This document shows, in pieces, positions 44,914 through 53,286 of a stretch of DNA of 64,000 nucleotides. Positions within the stretch are counted from its first letter, which is position 1. Every line of letters begins with the position of its first letter. The stretch spans positions 83,273 to 147,272 of the forward strand of contig NZ_JAHLYS010000048.1 of the NCBI RefSeq assembly GCF_025128055.1. The letters run 5' to 3'. Both the position numbers and the translations under genes were made by a program. Origin of the DNA: Synechococcus sp. CS-1329 (GTDB taxonomy: Bacteria > Cyanobacteriota > Cyanobacteriia > PCC-6307 > Cyanobiaceae). The notes under the pieces are model-generated. The model worked only from the letters and a program-made list of their open reading frames with translations, was not told the origin of the DNA and did no database searches.

Positions 44914-46217
44914 GGTGAAGGAGGGGTCATGGCGTACAGCGTGGTGCGTCGCCGCACCGGACGGCCCAGGCCGGCGGCGGCGGCCTCCAGCTGCTGGGGC
45001 GACTGGGCGGTGCCGCCGCGGGCTCCGGCCATGCTGGTGATGTGTTCTTCCATCAATGTGCCGCCGAGGTCGTTGCATCCCCAGCGCAGGGCTTCGCTGG
45101 CACCATCGAGGCCCAGTTTCACCCAGCTCGGCTGGTGGTTGAGGAACCAGGAGCCCAGCAGCAGCCTGGATTGGGCGGTCAGCACCAGCATGTCGGCGCG
45201 GTCGGGCTGGTCGCGGCCGACCCGGCGGCGCAGGGGCGCAGGGGCCGCCTCGCCCACGTAGGGCAGCAGCACGAATTCGCTGAATCCAGGCTGGGCCCTG
45301 CCCCAGGCCCGTCGCTGCAACTCCACCAGGGTGAGCAGGTGGGCGACCCGATCAGCGCTGGTCTCCAGGTGACCGGCCATCAAGGTGGCGGTGGTGGCCA
45401 GGCCGCGGCTATGGGCCTGGAGCACAACCGCGCACCAGGCCCGGGCAGAGAGCTTCTCGGGGCAGAGCTCCCGGCGCACCGCCTCACTCAGCACCTCGGC
45501 GGCTGTGCCGGGAATCGAGCCCAGGCCCGAGGCCTCCAATACAGCCAGGACGGTGTCCAGTGGCAGCTCATCCTGCTCGGCGATGAACAGCAGCTCCTGG
45601 GGGGAGAAGGCATGCAGGTGAATGCCAGGGGCGGCCTCCGCCAGGGCCTCCAGCAGTCTGGCGTGATAGCGCAGGGAGCTCCCCTCCAGCCGGGCCTCGG
45701 AGTTGAGGCCGCCCTGCAGACACAGTTCGCTGGCCCCCAGCGCCTGGGCCGCCGCCGCCCGCTGCTGGAGGGTGTCGAGATCAAGCCAGTAGGCCCCCTC
45801 GCTGCCGGCGTCGCGGCGGAAGGCGCAGAAGCTGCAGTGCTTGACGCAGTGATTGCTGACATTGAGGTTGCGGTTCACCACGTAGGTGACGGTGTCGCCG
45901 GCCAACTGCCGGCGCCGCTGGTCTGCCGCCTCGCGCAGAACCTCCAGGCGAGCTTGTTGCGCCAGCTGGGGCCGGGAGGCTGAGTCCGTGGCCAGGCAGA
46001 GCGCCAGGGCCAGGCTGGGGTCAGGCACCCCAACGGCTGCTGAGCCGACGAGCGACCCTGCAGCCGGCCAGCTGGAACCAGCTAGCGCCTGCAGCAGATC
46101 CTCAAGGGAGGCCCCCCGCCAGGGCTCCAGCGCTGCGGCGTCTGGAGGCGGAACCAGCACCGCCGCGGCCTCGCGCCACGACCATGGGGCCAGCGGTTCT
46201 GGCCGAACCGAGGTCAC
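44910..46217 (-). CDS. cofH: F0 synthase subunit CofH (radical SAM)
   Basis: Radical-SAM enzyme that, with CofG, builds 7,8-didemethyl-8-hydroxy-5-deazariboflavin, in cyanobacteria the antenna pigment of some photolyases. Cluster motif CVKHCSFC with NRNLNVSNH before it and ELCLQGGLN after it. The frame is open to an ATG at 46286, but I choose GTG at 46217 because it overlaps the stop of the small gene upstream by four bases (GTGA), giving 435 residues. cofG is not in the window. Confidence 0.88.
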   Translation of the reverse strand: MTSVRPEPLAPWSWREAAAVLVPPPDAAALEPWRGASLEDLLQALAGSSWPAAGSLVGSAAVGVPDPSLALALCLATDSASRPQLAQQARLEVLREAADQRRRQLAGDTVTYVVNRNLNVSNHCVKHCSFCAFRRDAGSEGAYWLDLDTLQQRAAAAQALGASELCLQGGLNSEARLEGSSLRYHARLLEALAEAAPGIHLHAFSPQELLFIAEQDELPLDTVLAVLEASGLGSIPGTAAEVLSEAVRRELCPEKLSARAWCAVVLQAHSRGLATTATLMAGHLETSADRVAHLLTLVELQRRAWGRAQPGFSEFVLLPYVGEAAPAPLRRRVGRDQPDRADMLVLTAQSRLLLGSWFLNHQPSWVKLGLDGASEALRWGCNDLGGTLMEEHITSMAGARGGTAQSPQQLEAAAAGLGRPVRRRTTLYAMTPPSP

Positions 46218-46387
46218 CGTCGTCCGGAGGACAGGCGGCCCGACGGGAGCGGCGACGGGCGCTTCGCCCGGCGACGGTCGCGCCACTCAATGGCGGAAAG
46301 GTAGATCACCCCAGCCGTGACGAAAACCAGCAAGATGGTCGCCGTCACAGCCAGCAGGTTGGCGCTGGTGAAGGAAAGATCAGGCAT
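46214..46387 (-). CDS. 57-residue single-pass membrane protein between petN and cofH
   Basis: Starts at ATG 46387 (MPDLSFTSANLLAVTATILL). One membrane helix (residues about 10-31) is followed by AIEWRDRRRAKRP, a basic tail on the cytoplasmic/stromal side. Size and topology resemble small subunits of photosynthetic or NDH complexes, but I cannot match it to a named one. It lies 27 bases after petN on the same strand and its stop overlaps the inferred cofH start. Too short for long-ORF searches. Confidence 0.7.
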   Translation of the reverse strand: MPDLSFTSANLLAVTATILLVFVTAGVIYLSAIEWRDRRRAKRPSPLPSGRLSSGRR

Positions 46388-46414
46388 CAGGGTGTGACTT
46401 GGGCCCTGGGGCGA

Positions 46415-46516
46415 TCAGAAATTGATCGTGCCGTCGCCGTTGCGGCCCCAGACCACCATCGCGATCGAAAAGCTGAACAGGGCAGCCAGGGAAGCCCAGG
46501 CGAGGGAGATGAGCAT
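46415..46516 (-). CDS. petN: Cytochrome b6f complex subunit PetN
   Basis: 33 residues from ATG 46516: [20 protein letters not shown] then [13 protein letters not shown]. This is the characteristic PetN (Ycf6) single membrane helix with the WGRNGDGT motif. PetN is a small essential subunit of the cytochrome b6f complex in thylakoids. First gene of a minus-strand unit continuing to the 57-residue protein, cofH and the anchored unknown. Divergent from clpS, 67 bases apart. Confidence 0.96.
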   Translation of the reverse strand: MLISLAWASLAALFSFSIAMVVWGRNGDGTINF

Positions 46517-46583
46517 GGGGTCGCCCAAGCAACGGAGAGTCAGAGTTTACCTAGGATGGGGCCGCCCCAGACGCAGTCCACCG

Positions 46584-46880
46584 ATGGCAGCTTCGGGAGT
46601 TCAAACGGCCCCGGTCCCGGTCAGGATCCGGCAGCGCCAGCCCTACCCCCATCTGCGGATTGTGGTGCTGGACGATGACTTCAACACCTTTCAGCATGTG
46701 GTGACTTGCCTGGTGCGCTACCTGCCGGGCATGGGGCCTGATCAGGCCTGGGAGCTCGCCCATCAGATCGACTCCCAGGGCTCTGCGGTGGTCTGGAGCG
46801 GACCCCGGGAGCAGGCCGAGCTCTACCACCAGCAACTCAGTGCAGAGGGATTGACGATGGCGCCCCTGGAGCGGGAGTGA
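46584..46880 (+). CDS. clpS: Clp protease adaptor ClpS
   Basis: 98 residues from ATG 46584. The N-degron adaptor core is clear: HLRIVVLDDDFNTFQHVVTCLVRYLPGM and SAVVWSGPREQAELYHQQLSAEGL. It has a short N-terminal extension. It delivers proteins with destabilising N-terminal residues to ClpC-ClpP. A TAGGAT element at about 46551 is a possible -10 in the short gap shared with petN. Confidence 0.94.
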   Translation: MAASGVQTAPVPVRIRQRQPYPHLRIVVLDDDFNTFQHVVTCLVRYLPGMGPDQAWELAHQIDSQGSAVVWSGPREQAELYHQQLSAEGLTMAPLERE

Positions 46881-46896
46881 CCTCAGCCCAGCTGCA

Positions 46897-46944
46897 GGCT
46901 GCGGCGATGGGCTGCGGCGATGGGCTGCGGCGATGGGCTGCGGC
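46897..46944. repeat. Tandem 13-base repeat, 3.7 copies
   Basis: The unit GGCTGCGGCGATG is repeated perfectly three times (46897, 46910, 46923) plus nine bases of a fourth copy. It lies between clpS and the DUF2103 gene. Probably replication slippage; may vary between strains. Confidence 0.9.
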
Positions 46945-46989
46945 CTCCTCAGGGGCCTGCCTAGGCTTGGTGATCGGTGCAGCAGACCC

Positions 46990-47271
46990 ATGGGCCGGGT
47001 GGTCATCACCCACAGCACCTACGTGGAGGGCCTGATCCCCGTGCTCAAAGCCCTGGCTCGCGACGAGGGCATTGACACGATCACTCCAGCGGTGATCAGC
47101 CGGGTCAAGGGCCACAGCCCGCGCCTGCGCCTGCGGGTGTCAGTGCCGATCAATGGAGGGTTCAAGCTGATGGCCCGCCGCGGCAGCAGCGCCCAAGAAG
47201 TGTTCGTGCTCACCACCTGGCCGAAGGAGCGGCTCCAGGACCGCCTGGAGCTGCTCTGCCTCAAGGCTTGA
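46990..47271 (+). CDS. DUF2103 family protein
   Basis: 93 residues from ATG 46990 (MGRVVITHSTYVEGLIPVLK). Matches the cyanobacterial DUF2103 family by VVITHSTYVEGL and GGFKLMARRGSSAQEVFVLT. Basic, no membrane segment; function unknown, though some members are annotated as metal- or nucleic-acid-binding. Its stop lies right next to the putative 6S RNA on the other strand. Confidence 0.8.
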   Translation: MGRVVITHSTYVEGLIPVLKALARDEGIDTITPAVISRVKGHSPRLRLRVSVPINGGFKLMARRGSSAQEVFVLTTWPKERLQDRLELLCLKA

Positions 47272-47273
47272 AA

Positions 47274-47456
47274 AGGGTGAACCGCCATGCCGTCTTGCCC
47301 CAGTGTTCGACCTGGTAGTACCAGAGGAGCAGTCAAAGTGGGGCTTCGTTTCCGGCAACAGGGCCGGTGTACGTCACCGTCACGACAGACCACCCACGTC
47401 GAAGAGGGAGTCAGATCAGAAACTGTGAAAGGCAGTCACCAACACAGCAGTTCAGT
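47274..47456 (-). ncRNA. ssrS: Probable 6S RNA
   Basis: The 191-base gap downstream of purK folds, as a minus-strand RNA, into a rod. Ends pair over 12 bases (UGAACUGCUGUG 47454-47443 with CAUGGCGGUUCA 47289-47278, three G-U wobbles). Next comes UGCCUU/GGGGCA, then a large internal bubble with a small CUGG-UACUA-CCAG hairpin on its 3' side. The upper stem has GUGGG/CCCAC and UCGU/ACGA under an apical hairpin. This closing stem-bubble-upper stem plan and the 180-base length are those of 6S RNA, the RNA polymerase regulator. From memory, cyanobacterial 6S genes often sit beside purK. The wobbles support this strand. Ends are approximate. Confidence 0.75.
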
Positions 47457-47462
47457 GCAACT

Positions 47463-48722
47463 CTAAGGGGTATGAGCGGCAGGCAGTGGCCAGATCGCCC
47501 GAACCTCCGCCAGACGCCGCGCAGCCTCCCTGGCCCGTTCGGCCGCCCCTGAGGCCTTGAGTGTCAGGGTGATGTGGCCGAGCTTGCGCCCAGGTCGGGC
47601 CAGACGCTTGCCGTACCAATGCAGCCGGGCGGCGCTGAGGGCCTCCAGGGCCTGGCGTTGCCTGGCGTAGGCGGTCGTCGAGGTCTCGTAGCCCAGCAGG
47701 TTCACCATCAAGGCACCCTCCAGCTGCATGGAGGTATCGCCGAGGGGCTCCCCTGAGACGATGCGCACCTGCTGGGCAAACTGGCTGGTGCGACAGGCTT
47801 CAATCGTGTAGTGGCCGGAGTTGTGCGTGCGCGGGGCCAGCTCATTGATCAGCAGACCCGAGCGTCCGTAGAAGAACTCGATCGAGAGCACGCCCACGTA
47901 ATCGAGGGCTGCCAGCAGCGAGGCCGCCACGTTGCGGGCACGGGCCTCCACCGCCTGGCTGGCGGCCGCCGGGGCCAGCACCCAATCACAGACCTGATCG
48001 TGCTGGTGGGTCTCCACCAGGGGGTAGCACTGCACCGCTCCGAGGTGATCGCGACAGGCCACCAGCGCCAGCTCCTGCTCGAAGGCCACGAACTCCTCCA
48101 GCAGCCACAGGCTCGGATCCACCGCCTCGATCAGGGCCTCCAGTTCCGCCTGGGAGCGGATCACCCGGGTGCCGCGGCCGTCGTAGCCCCCCCGGGCCGC
48201 CTTGGCCATCAAGGGGAAGTCGAACCCCTGCGGCAGCTGGGGGGGCAGGGGGGTTAGGGGCGGCAGGGGCTCTTCCGCCCCGCTTCCATCCGCATCGTCT
48301 GCGGTCGGCGGCAGGTCATCCGGCTCCAGCGCAGCCGGGGGAGTGAGGATCTGCTCCAGCGAAAACCAGCGAGGGGAGGGCAGATGCAACCGCTCCAGCA
48401 GCTCGCGCTGGCGGCGCTTGCAGACCAGATCCGCCAGGGACTCAAGCCGCGGAATGAAGACCACACCCTCCTGCTCCAGTGGGGCGAGGGCCCCAAGGTC
48501 GAGCCATTCGTTCTCGAAACTGATCGCTGAGACCCTCTCGGCCAGCCGGCGGGTGGCCGAGAGGTCGGCCAGGGGGGCCCGCACCACACTGGTGGCCAGG
48601 CGGGCGGCTGGATCGGAGAGCTCCGGGGTCTGCACATGCAGCTCAATGCCCTGCCCGCGGGCGGCCTCCGCCAGCATCCAGGCCAGCTGGCCGCCCCCCA
48701 CCACGCCGATCGTGCCGCCCAT
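47463..48722 (-). CDS. purK: 5-(carboxyamino)imidazole ribonucleotide synthase
   Basis: ATP-grasp enzyme of purine synthesis that carboxylates AIR. ATG at 48722 gives MGGTIGVVGGGQLAWMLAEAA (419 residues); the frame opens 42 bases earlier. ATP-grasp features include FPLMAKAARGGYDGRG and INELAPRTHNSGHYTIEA. An insertion of about 40 residues rich in Pro, Asp and Glu lies after SLEQILTPP. The putative 6S RNA begins almost directly after its stop. Confidence 0.95.
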   Translation of the reverse strand: MGGTIGVVGGGQLAWMLAEAARGQGIELHVQTPELSDPAARLATSVVRAPLADLSATRRLAERVSAISFENEWLDLGALAPLEQEGVVFIPRLESLADLVCKRRQRELLERLHLPSPRWFSLEQILTPPAALEPDDLPPTADDADGSGAEEPLPPLTPLPPQLPQGFDFPLMAKAARGGYDGRGTRVIRSQAELEALIEAVDPSLWLLEEFVAFEQELALVACRDHLGAVQCYPLVETHQHDQVCDWVLAPAAASQAVEARARNVAASLLAALDYVGVLSIEFFYGRSGLLINELAPRTHNSGHYTIEACRTSQFAQQVRIVSGEPLGDTSMQLEGALMVNLLGYETSTTAYARQRQALEALSAARLHWYGKRLARPGRKLGHITLTLKASGAAERAREAARRLAEVRAIWPLPAAHTP

Positions 48723-48806
48723 CGCTGACCTCACCGGACCACGCGCCCCAGGGCCGCGCGCCAATTCAGAAGCTTGCCACTCCCTTGACCATCCACCTGG
48801 GCTGCT

Positions 48807-49730
48807 TCAGCTGAAGCCCTTCTCCCCCACCGCCAGAAAACGCAGCAGGCTGAAGAACAGCACGATCAGAAACAGGGCCAGGCCCACGGTGCAGGCGTAA
48901 CTGATGTCCAGCTCGGAGAAAGCCTGGTCGTAGACGTAATAGACGAGGGTGCGGGTGGAATCGGCCGGCCCTCCCTGGGTCATCAGATACACCTCCTCAA
49001 ACACCTTGGTGGCGGCAATGGCCGAGATCACCCCCACCAGGGTGATGTAGGGCCGCAGCAGGGGCAGAGTGATGTCGAGATGACGGCGCCAGCCCTCGCT
49101 GCCATCGAGGGCGGCAGCTTCGTAGAGCTCCGGTGAGATGCCCTGCAGGCCCGAGAGAAAGATCACCATGTAGTAGCCCAGGCCCTTCCAGAGGGTCACG
49201 AGCATCACGGCGGGCAGGGCCAACCAGGGGGTGGTGAGAAAGCCGATGGGCGTGAAGGCATCCCCCAGCCAGGCCGCCAGCCAACCATTGATCAGGCCGT
49301 TTTCGGCGTAGAGCCAGCGGAAGGCGATGGCCGCCACCACGATCGACACCAGCACCGGCGTGTAGAACGCGGCGCGGAACAGGTGGATACCGGGCAGCTG
49401 GCGATTGACCAGAACAGCCAGGGCGAGGGACCCCAGCACGATCGGTGGCACCACACCGACCAGATAGAGAAATGTGGTGCCCAGCACCTGCAGGAAGACC
49501 GGATCGGCCAGCAGACGGCGCACGTTGGCCAGGCCGACGAAGCGCAACGGTTCGCTCACATCGAGCCCGGTGGCGGTGAAGCTGATCACCAGGGCCATCC
49601 CAGCCGGGATCAGCACCGAAACAGCGAGCAACAGCAGGGCCGGGGTCAGAAAACCCCAGGCCGTGGCGCTGCGGCCCCAGCGGCCCGCAAGACGGCGGGA
49701 CGACGGCGAGGCAGCGGGGGAACCATCCAT
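48807..49730 (-). CDS. Sugar-type ABC transporter permease (MalF/UgpA-like)
   Basis: 307 residues from ATG 49730. Six membrane segments and the coupling motif EAAALDGSEGWRRHLDITLPLLRP are typical of carbohydrate importers of the MalF/UgpA family. No binding protein, second permease or ATPase is adjacent. In cyanobacteria such scattered genes often belong to compatible-solute (glucosylglycerol, trehalose) transporters; the substrate here is not determined. Divergent from recQ, only 21 bases apart. Confidence 0.9.
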   Translation of the reverse strand: MDGSPAASPSSRRLAGRWGRSATAWGFLTPALLLLAVSVLIPAGMALVISFTATGLDVSEPLRFVGLANVRRLLADPVFLQVLGTTFLYLVGVVPPIVLGSLALAVLVNRQLPGIHLFRAAFYTPVLVSIVVAAIAFRWLYAENGLINGWLAAWLGDAFTPIGFLTTPWLALPAVMLVTLWKGLGYYMVIFLSGLQGISPELYEAAALDGSEGWRRHLDITLPLLRPYITLVGVISAIAATKVFEEVYLMTQGGPADSTRTLVYYVYDQAFSELDISYACTVGLALFLIVLFFSLLRFLAVGEKGFS

Positions 49731-49751
49731 GCAGCCATTGTGGGGCGAACC

Positions 49752-51626
49752 ATGACGAGAGCCAGGGTCGTGCAGAGCAACTTCGGCGGCAGCGACCCGC
49801 TGCAGGTGCTGCGACAGGTGTTCGGCTACGACCGGTTCCGTGGTCCCCAGGACGCGATCGTGCGCCACGTCATCGACGGTGGCTCCGGTCTGGTGCTGAT
49901 GCCCACCGGTGGCGGCAAATCGCTCTGCTATCAGGTGCCGGCCCTCTGCCGGGAGGGCCTGGCGGTGGTGATCTCACCCCTGATCGCGCTGATGGACGAC
50001 CAGGTGCTGGCCCTGCGCCAGGCCGGGGTGAGGGCGGCGGCCCTGCACTCCGCTCTGGCGAGCGAAGCCGTCAGCGACCTCTGGCGCCACCTGCAGCGGG
50101 GCGAGCTGGATCTGCTCTACGTGTCCCCGGAGCGGCTGCTGGGCGGAGATCTGCTGGAGCGGCTGCAGGAACGCCCCCTGGCCCTGTTTGCCATCGATGA
50201 GGCCCACTGCGTCTCCCAGTGGGGCCACGACTTCCGCCCCGAGTATCTGCAGCTGCAGGCCCTGGCCCAGCGCTTTCCCCAGGTGCCGCGGCTGGCCCTC
50301 ACCGCCACCGCTGATCCCCGCACCCGCGGCGAGATCATCGAACGCCTTGCCCTGGAGCAGGGCCGGGTGTTCCTGGCCAGCTTCGATCGGCCCAACATCC
50401 GCTATCTGCTGCGACCCAAGCAGGAGGCCAAGGAGCAGCTGCTGGCCTTTCTCGAAGAGTTCCGGGGCGAAGCCGGCATCGTCTATGCCCGCTCCCGCAG
50501 CCGGGTGGAGAGCTTCGCCGCCCTGCTCCAGGCCGCCGGCCACGACGCGGTGGGCTATCACGCCGGCATGGAGGCGTCCCAGCGCTCCAGCGCCCTCAGC
50601 CGCTTCCGCAACGACCCCGGCGTGGTGGTGGTGGCCACGATCGCCTTCGGCATGGGCATCGACAAACCGGACGTGCGCTTCGTCGCCCATCTGGATCTGC
50701 CCAAGAGCCTGGAGGCCTACTACCAGGAAACCGGCCGGGCGGGGCGCGACGGCCTGCCCGCCACCGCCTGGATGGTGCACGGGCCAGGAGATGTGCCCCA
50801 GTTGCGGCGCTTCATCGAAGACTCCGACTCCGACGCCGCCCAGAAGCGGATCGAGCACGACAAACTCGACGCCCTGGTGGGCTTCACCGAGGCTCCGGGC
50901 TGCCGCCGCCAGGTGCTGCTGGCCCATCTGGGCGAAACGCTGCCGGAGCCCTGCGGCAACTGCGACCGCTGCCTTGAGCCCCAGGTGCTGGAGGACAGGA
51001 CCGTGGCGGCCCAGAAGGCACTCTCGGCGGTGTATCGCACGGGCCAGCGTTTCGGTGCCGCCCACCTCACCGATGTGCTGCTCGGCGCCGACACCGCCCG
51101 GGTGCGATCCCTCGGCCACCGGGAGCTGAGTGTGTACGGCATCGGCAAGGAGCTGGACCGGGACCAGTGGCGCACTCTGCTGCGCCAGCTCACCAGCCAG
51201 GGATGGCTGGAGCCGGTGCCCGAGGGCCGCGGTGGGCTGCGCTGGGGGGAGGAAACCCGGGTCAGGGCCCTGCTGCGGGGAGAACTGAGCCTGGAGCTGC
51301 TGCCCGCCACACCGCCCCGGCAGGAGCGCCAGCGGGCGTCGGAGCGCAGTCGCGGCGGCAGGCCGTCACTGGCGGTCGGGGCCGCTGAAGCCGAGGTCGA
51401 CGCGGGCCTGATCACGGCGCTCAAGGACTGGAGACGGCTCCAGGCCCGTGAGCAGGGAGTGCCCCCCTATGTGGTGTTCCACGACCGCACCCTGGTGGAG
51501 CTGGCGGCGCGGCGGCCGTCACGCCTGGACGACCTGGGGCAGGTGAGCGGCATCGGCGCCGCCAAGCTGGAGCGCTACGGCGAGGCGGTGCTGGCGGTGA
51601 TCGAGGGCTGGCAAGCCCAGACCTAG
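49752..51626 (+). CDS. recQ: RecQ-family ATP-dependent DNA helicase
   Basis: 624 residues from ATG 49752. Helicase motifs: Walker [34 protein letters not shown], and motif [12 protein letters not shown]. An RQC zinc site ([12 protein letters not shown]...CGNCDRC) and a C-terminal HRDC domain (about residues 540-620) follow. Works in recombination and replication-fork repair. Full-length RecQ layout. aroB follows after 32 bases. Confidence 0.95.
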   Translation: MTRARVVQSNFGGSDPLQVLRQVFGYDRFRGPQDAIVRHVIDGGSGLVLMPTGGGKSLCYQVPALCREGLAVVISPLIALMDDQVLALRQAGVRAAALHSALASEAVSDLWRHLQRGELDLLYVSPERLLGGDLLERLQERPLALFAIDEAHCVSQWGHDFRPEYLQLQALAQRFPQVPRLALTATADPRTRGEIIERLALEQGRVFLASFDRPNIRYLLRPKQEAKEQLLAFLEEFRGEAGIVYARSRSRVESFAALLQAAGHDAVGYHAGMEASQRSSALSRFRNDPGVVVVATIAFGMGIDKPDVRFVAHLDLPKSLEAYYQETGRAGRDGLPATAWMVHGPGDVPQLRRFIEDSDSDAAQKRIEHDKLDALVGFTEAPGCRRQVLLAHLGETLPEPCGNCDRCLEPQVLEDRTVAAQKALSAVYRTGQRFGAAHLTDVLLGADTARVRSLGHRELSVYGIGKELDRDQWRTLLRQLTSQGWLEPVPEGRGGLRWGEETRVRALLRGELSLELLPATPPRQERQRASERSRGGRPSLAVGAAEAEVDAGLITALKDWRRLQAREQGVPPYVVFHDRTLVELAARRPSRLDDLGQVSGIGAAKLERYGEAVLAVIEGWQAQT

Positions 51627-51658
51627 CCTGTCCAGCCTGCCTGCCGCACCGGCCGAAG

Positions 51659-52777
51659 ATGATCCCGCTCCTTTCGATCGAGGTGGCCCTCAGCAGCCAG
51701 CCGTACTCGGTGCTGATCGGCACGGGCAGCCTCGATCAGCTCGGCCCGCTGATCCGCTCCAGCGGAGTGGCGGCCGCCACCAAGGTGCTGGTGGTGACCA
51801 ACCCTGTGGTGGAGGGCTTCTATGGCCCCAGGGCCCTCGCGAGCCTGCGCGGTGCGGAGCTGGAGCCCAGCCTGCTGGTGCTGGAGGCGGGAGAGGATCA
51901 GAAAACCCCCGCCAGCGTGGCCCTGATCCATGACAGGGCCCAGGCCCTGAAGCTGGAGCGCAGCTCCTTGGTCGTGGCCCTCGGCGGCGGGGTGGTGGGC
52001 GACATGGCGGGCTTCGCCGCCGCCACCTGGCTGCGCGGGATCGCCGTGGTGCAGGTGCCCACCACCCTGCTGGCGATGGTGGATGCCTCGATCGGCGGCA
52101 AGACCGGGGTCAATCACCCCGGTGGCAAGAACCTGATCGGGGCCTTCCACCAGCCCAGGCTGGTGCTGATCGATCCCAGCAGCCTGGCCACGCTGCCGCA
52201 GCGGGAATTCCGCGCGGGCATGGCCGAGGTGATCAAGTACGGCGTGATCGGTGATCCCCAGCTGTTCAGTGAGCTGGAGGCCGCCGCCGACCTCTCCAGC
52301 CTGGAGGCGGTGGGAGACGACCTGCTGCAGCGACTGCTGGAGCGCTCCGCGGCCGCCAAGGCCCGCGTGGTGTCAGCCGATGAACGGGAAGGAGGGTTGC
52401 GCGCGATCCTCAACTACGGCCACACCCTTGGCCACGTGGTGGAGACCCTCTGTGGCTACGGCACCTACCTCCATGGCGAGGCGGTGGCGCTGGGGATGGT
52501 GGCGGCCGGCGACCTGGCGGTGGCCATGGGCCTCTGGAGCCCGGCCGAGCAGCAGCGGCAGTGCGCCCTGATCGCCAAGGCCGGCCTTCCCGCCCAGCTG
52601 CCGGCCCTGGATCCAGAGGCGGTGCTGCTCACCCTCCAGAGCGACAAAAAGGTGAAAAGCGGCCAGGTGCGCTTCGTGTTGCCCACCGCCATCGGCCAGG
52701 TGGAGATCCGCAACGATGTGGGCGCTGATCAGATCCGTGCGCTGCTCAGCTCCTCCATCGCAGCCGCCACGGCCTGA
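51659..52777 (+). CDS. aroB: 3-dehydroquinate synthase
   Basis: Second step of the shikimate pathway, NAD- and metal-dependent cyclisation of DAHP. Motifs: [40 protein letters not shown], and the metal ligand region [10 protein letters not shown] with [11 protein letters not shown]. 372 residues, normal length. Starts 32 bases after recQ. Confidence 0.97.
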   Translation: MIPLLSIEVALSSQPYSVLIGTGSLDQLGPLIRSSGVAAATKVLVVTNPVVEGFYGPRALASLRGAELEPSLLVLEAGEDQKTPASVALIHDRAQALKLERSSLVVALGGGVVGDMAGFAAATWLRGIAVVQVPTTLLAMVDASIGGKTGVNHPGGKNLIGAFHQPRLVLIDPSSLATLPQREFRAGMAEVIKYGVIGDPQLFSELEAAADLSSLEAVGDDLLQRLLERSAAAKARVVSADEREGGLRAILNYGHTLGHVVETLCGYGTYLHGEAVALGMVAAGDLAVAMGLWSPAEQQRQCALIAKAGLPAQLPALDPEAVLLTLQSDKKVKSGQVRFVLPTAIGQVEIRNDVGADQIRALLSSSIAAATA

Positions 52778-52876
52778 GCAGGAGCGTTCAGCGTTCGGGT
52801 CGAGTCGGTGCCGGATGGGGAGCGACAGCTCCAAAGGGAGCCATGCTGGGGATTCCTCACACTCGGTTCGCCCGTC

Positions 52877-53092
52877 ATGTCTCAGGAGCAACTCAAGGCC
52901 TTCCTCGCCAGGGTTCAGGACGACGGTGAACTCAGGCGTCAGGTGCTGGGTTCCTCCACCGCTGATGATGTGGCCAGGATCGCCACCTCCCTGGGCTTTG
53001 ATGTCTCCGGCGACGAGCTGCTGCGGGCCTCTGGCAAGCGCATCGGCAGGGTGACGATCACCAAGCAGGATATGCCCGGCGAATACAGCTGA
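52877..53092 (+). CDS. Nif11-domain small protein
   Basis: 71 residues from ATG 52877 (MSQEQLKAFLARVQDDGELRRQV), in agreement with the Nif11 domain. The same fold forms the leader of many cyanobacterial ribosomal peptide precursors, but here the sequence ends ITKQDMPGEYS: no Gly-Gly cleavage site and no Cys/Ser/Thr-rich core follow. It is either a stand-alone Nif11 protein or a leader that lost its core. Function unknown. Confidence 0.8.
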   Translation: MSQEQLKAFLARVQDDGELRRQVLGSSTADDVARIATSLGFDVSGDELLRASGKRIGRVTITKQDMPGEYS

Positions 53093-53164
53093 GAGCCACG
53101 GCCACCGGATCATTGAGCATCAAGATCGTCGCTCCATCGAGATGAACAATCCAGACCAGATCCT

Positions 53165-53233
53165 GGTTGCCGATGACATCGGCAACCCCTGTGCAACACT
53201 ATGCATGGATCGGCATGTCACGATGACGATGCC
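53165..53233. other. Two hairpins in the gap after the Nif11-like gene
   Basis: A perfect 10-pair inverted repeat GGTTGCCGAT-GAC-ATCGGCAACC (53165-53187) is followed by a second hairpin GGCATGTCA-CGA-TGAC(G)ATGCC (53212-53233) with one bulged G. Neither is followed by a T-run. The 194-base gap (53093-53286) holds no firmly supported gene. The pattern fits a structured RNA or an operator. Confidence 0.45.
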
Positions 53234-53286
53234 TTCGGGCAGGAGCTTGGGGTGGTGGTTCACTCTGGGCTCTTCCACCCGCCAGT

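Noticed and set aside
46897..46944. Tandem repeat considered as a CRISPR or protein-binding array
   Set aside because: The units are contiguous, 13 bases long, without spacers, so this is a simple tandem repeat.
47272..47462. A small protein-coding gene in the gap beside purK
   Set aside because: No start gives a plausible protein; the pairing pattern fits an RNA much better.
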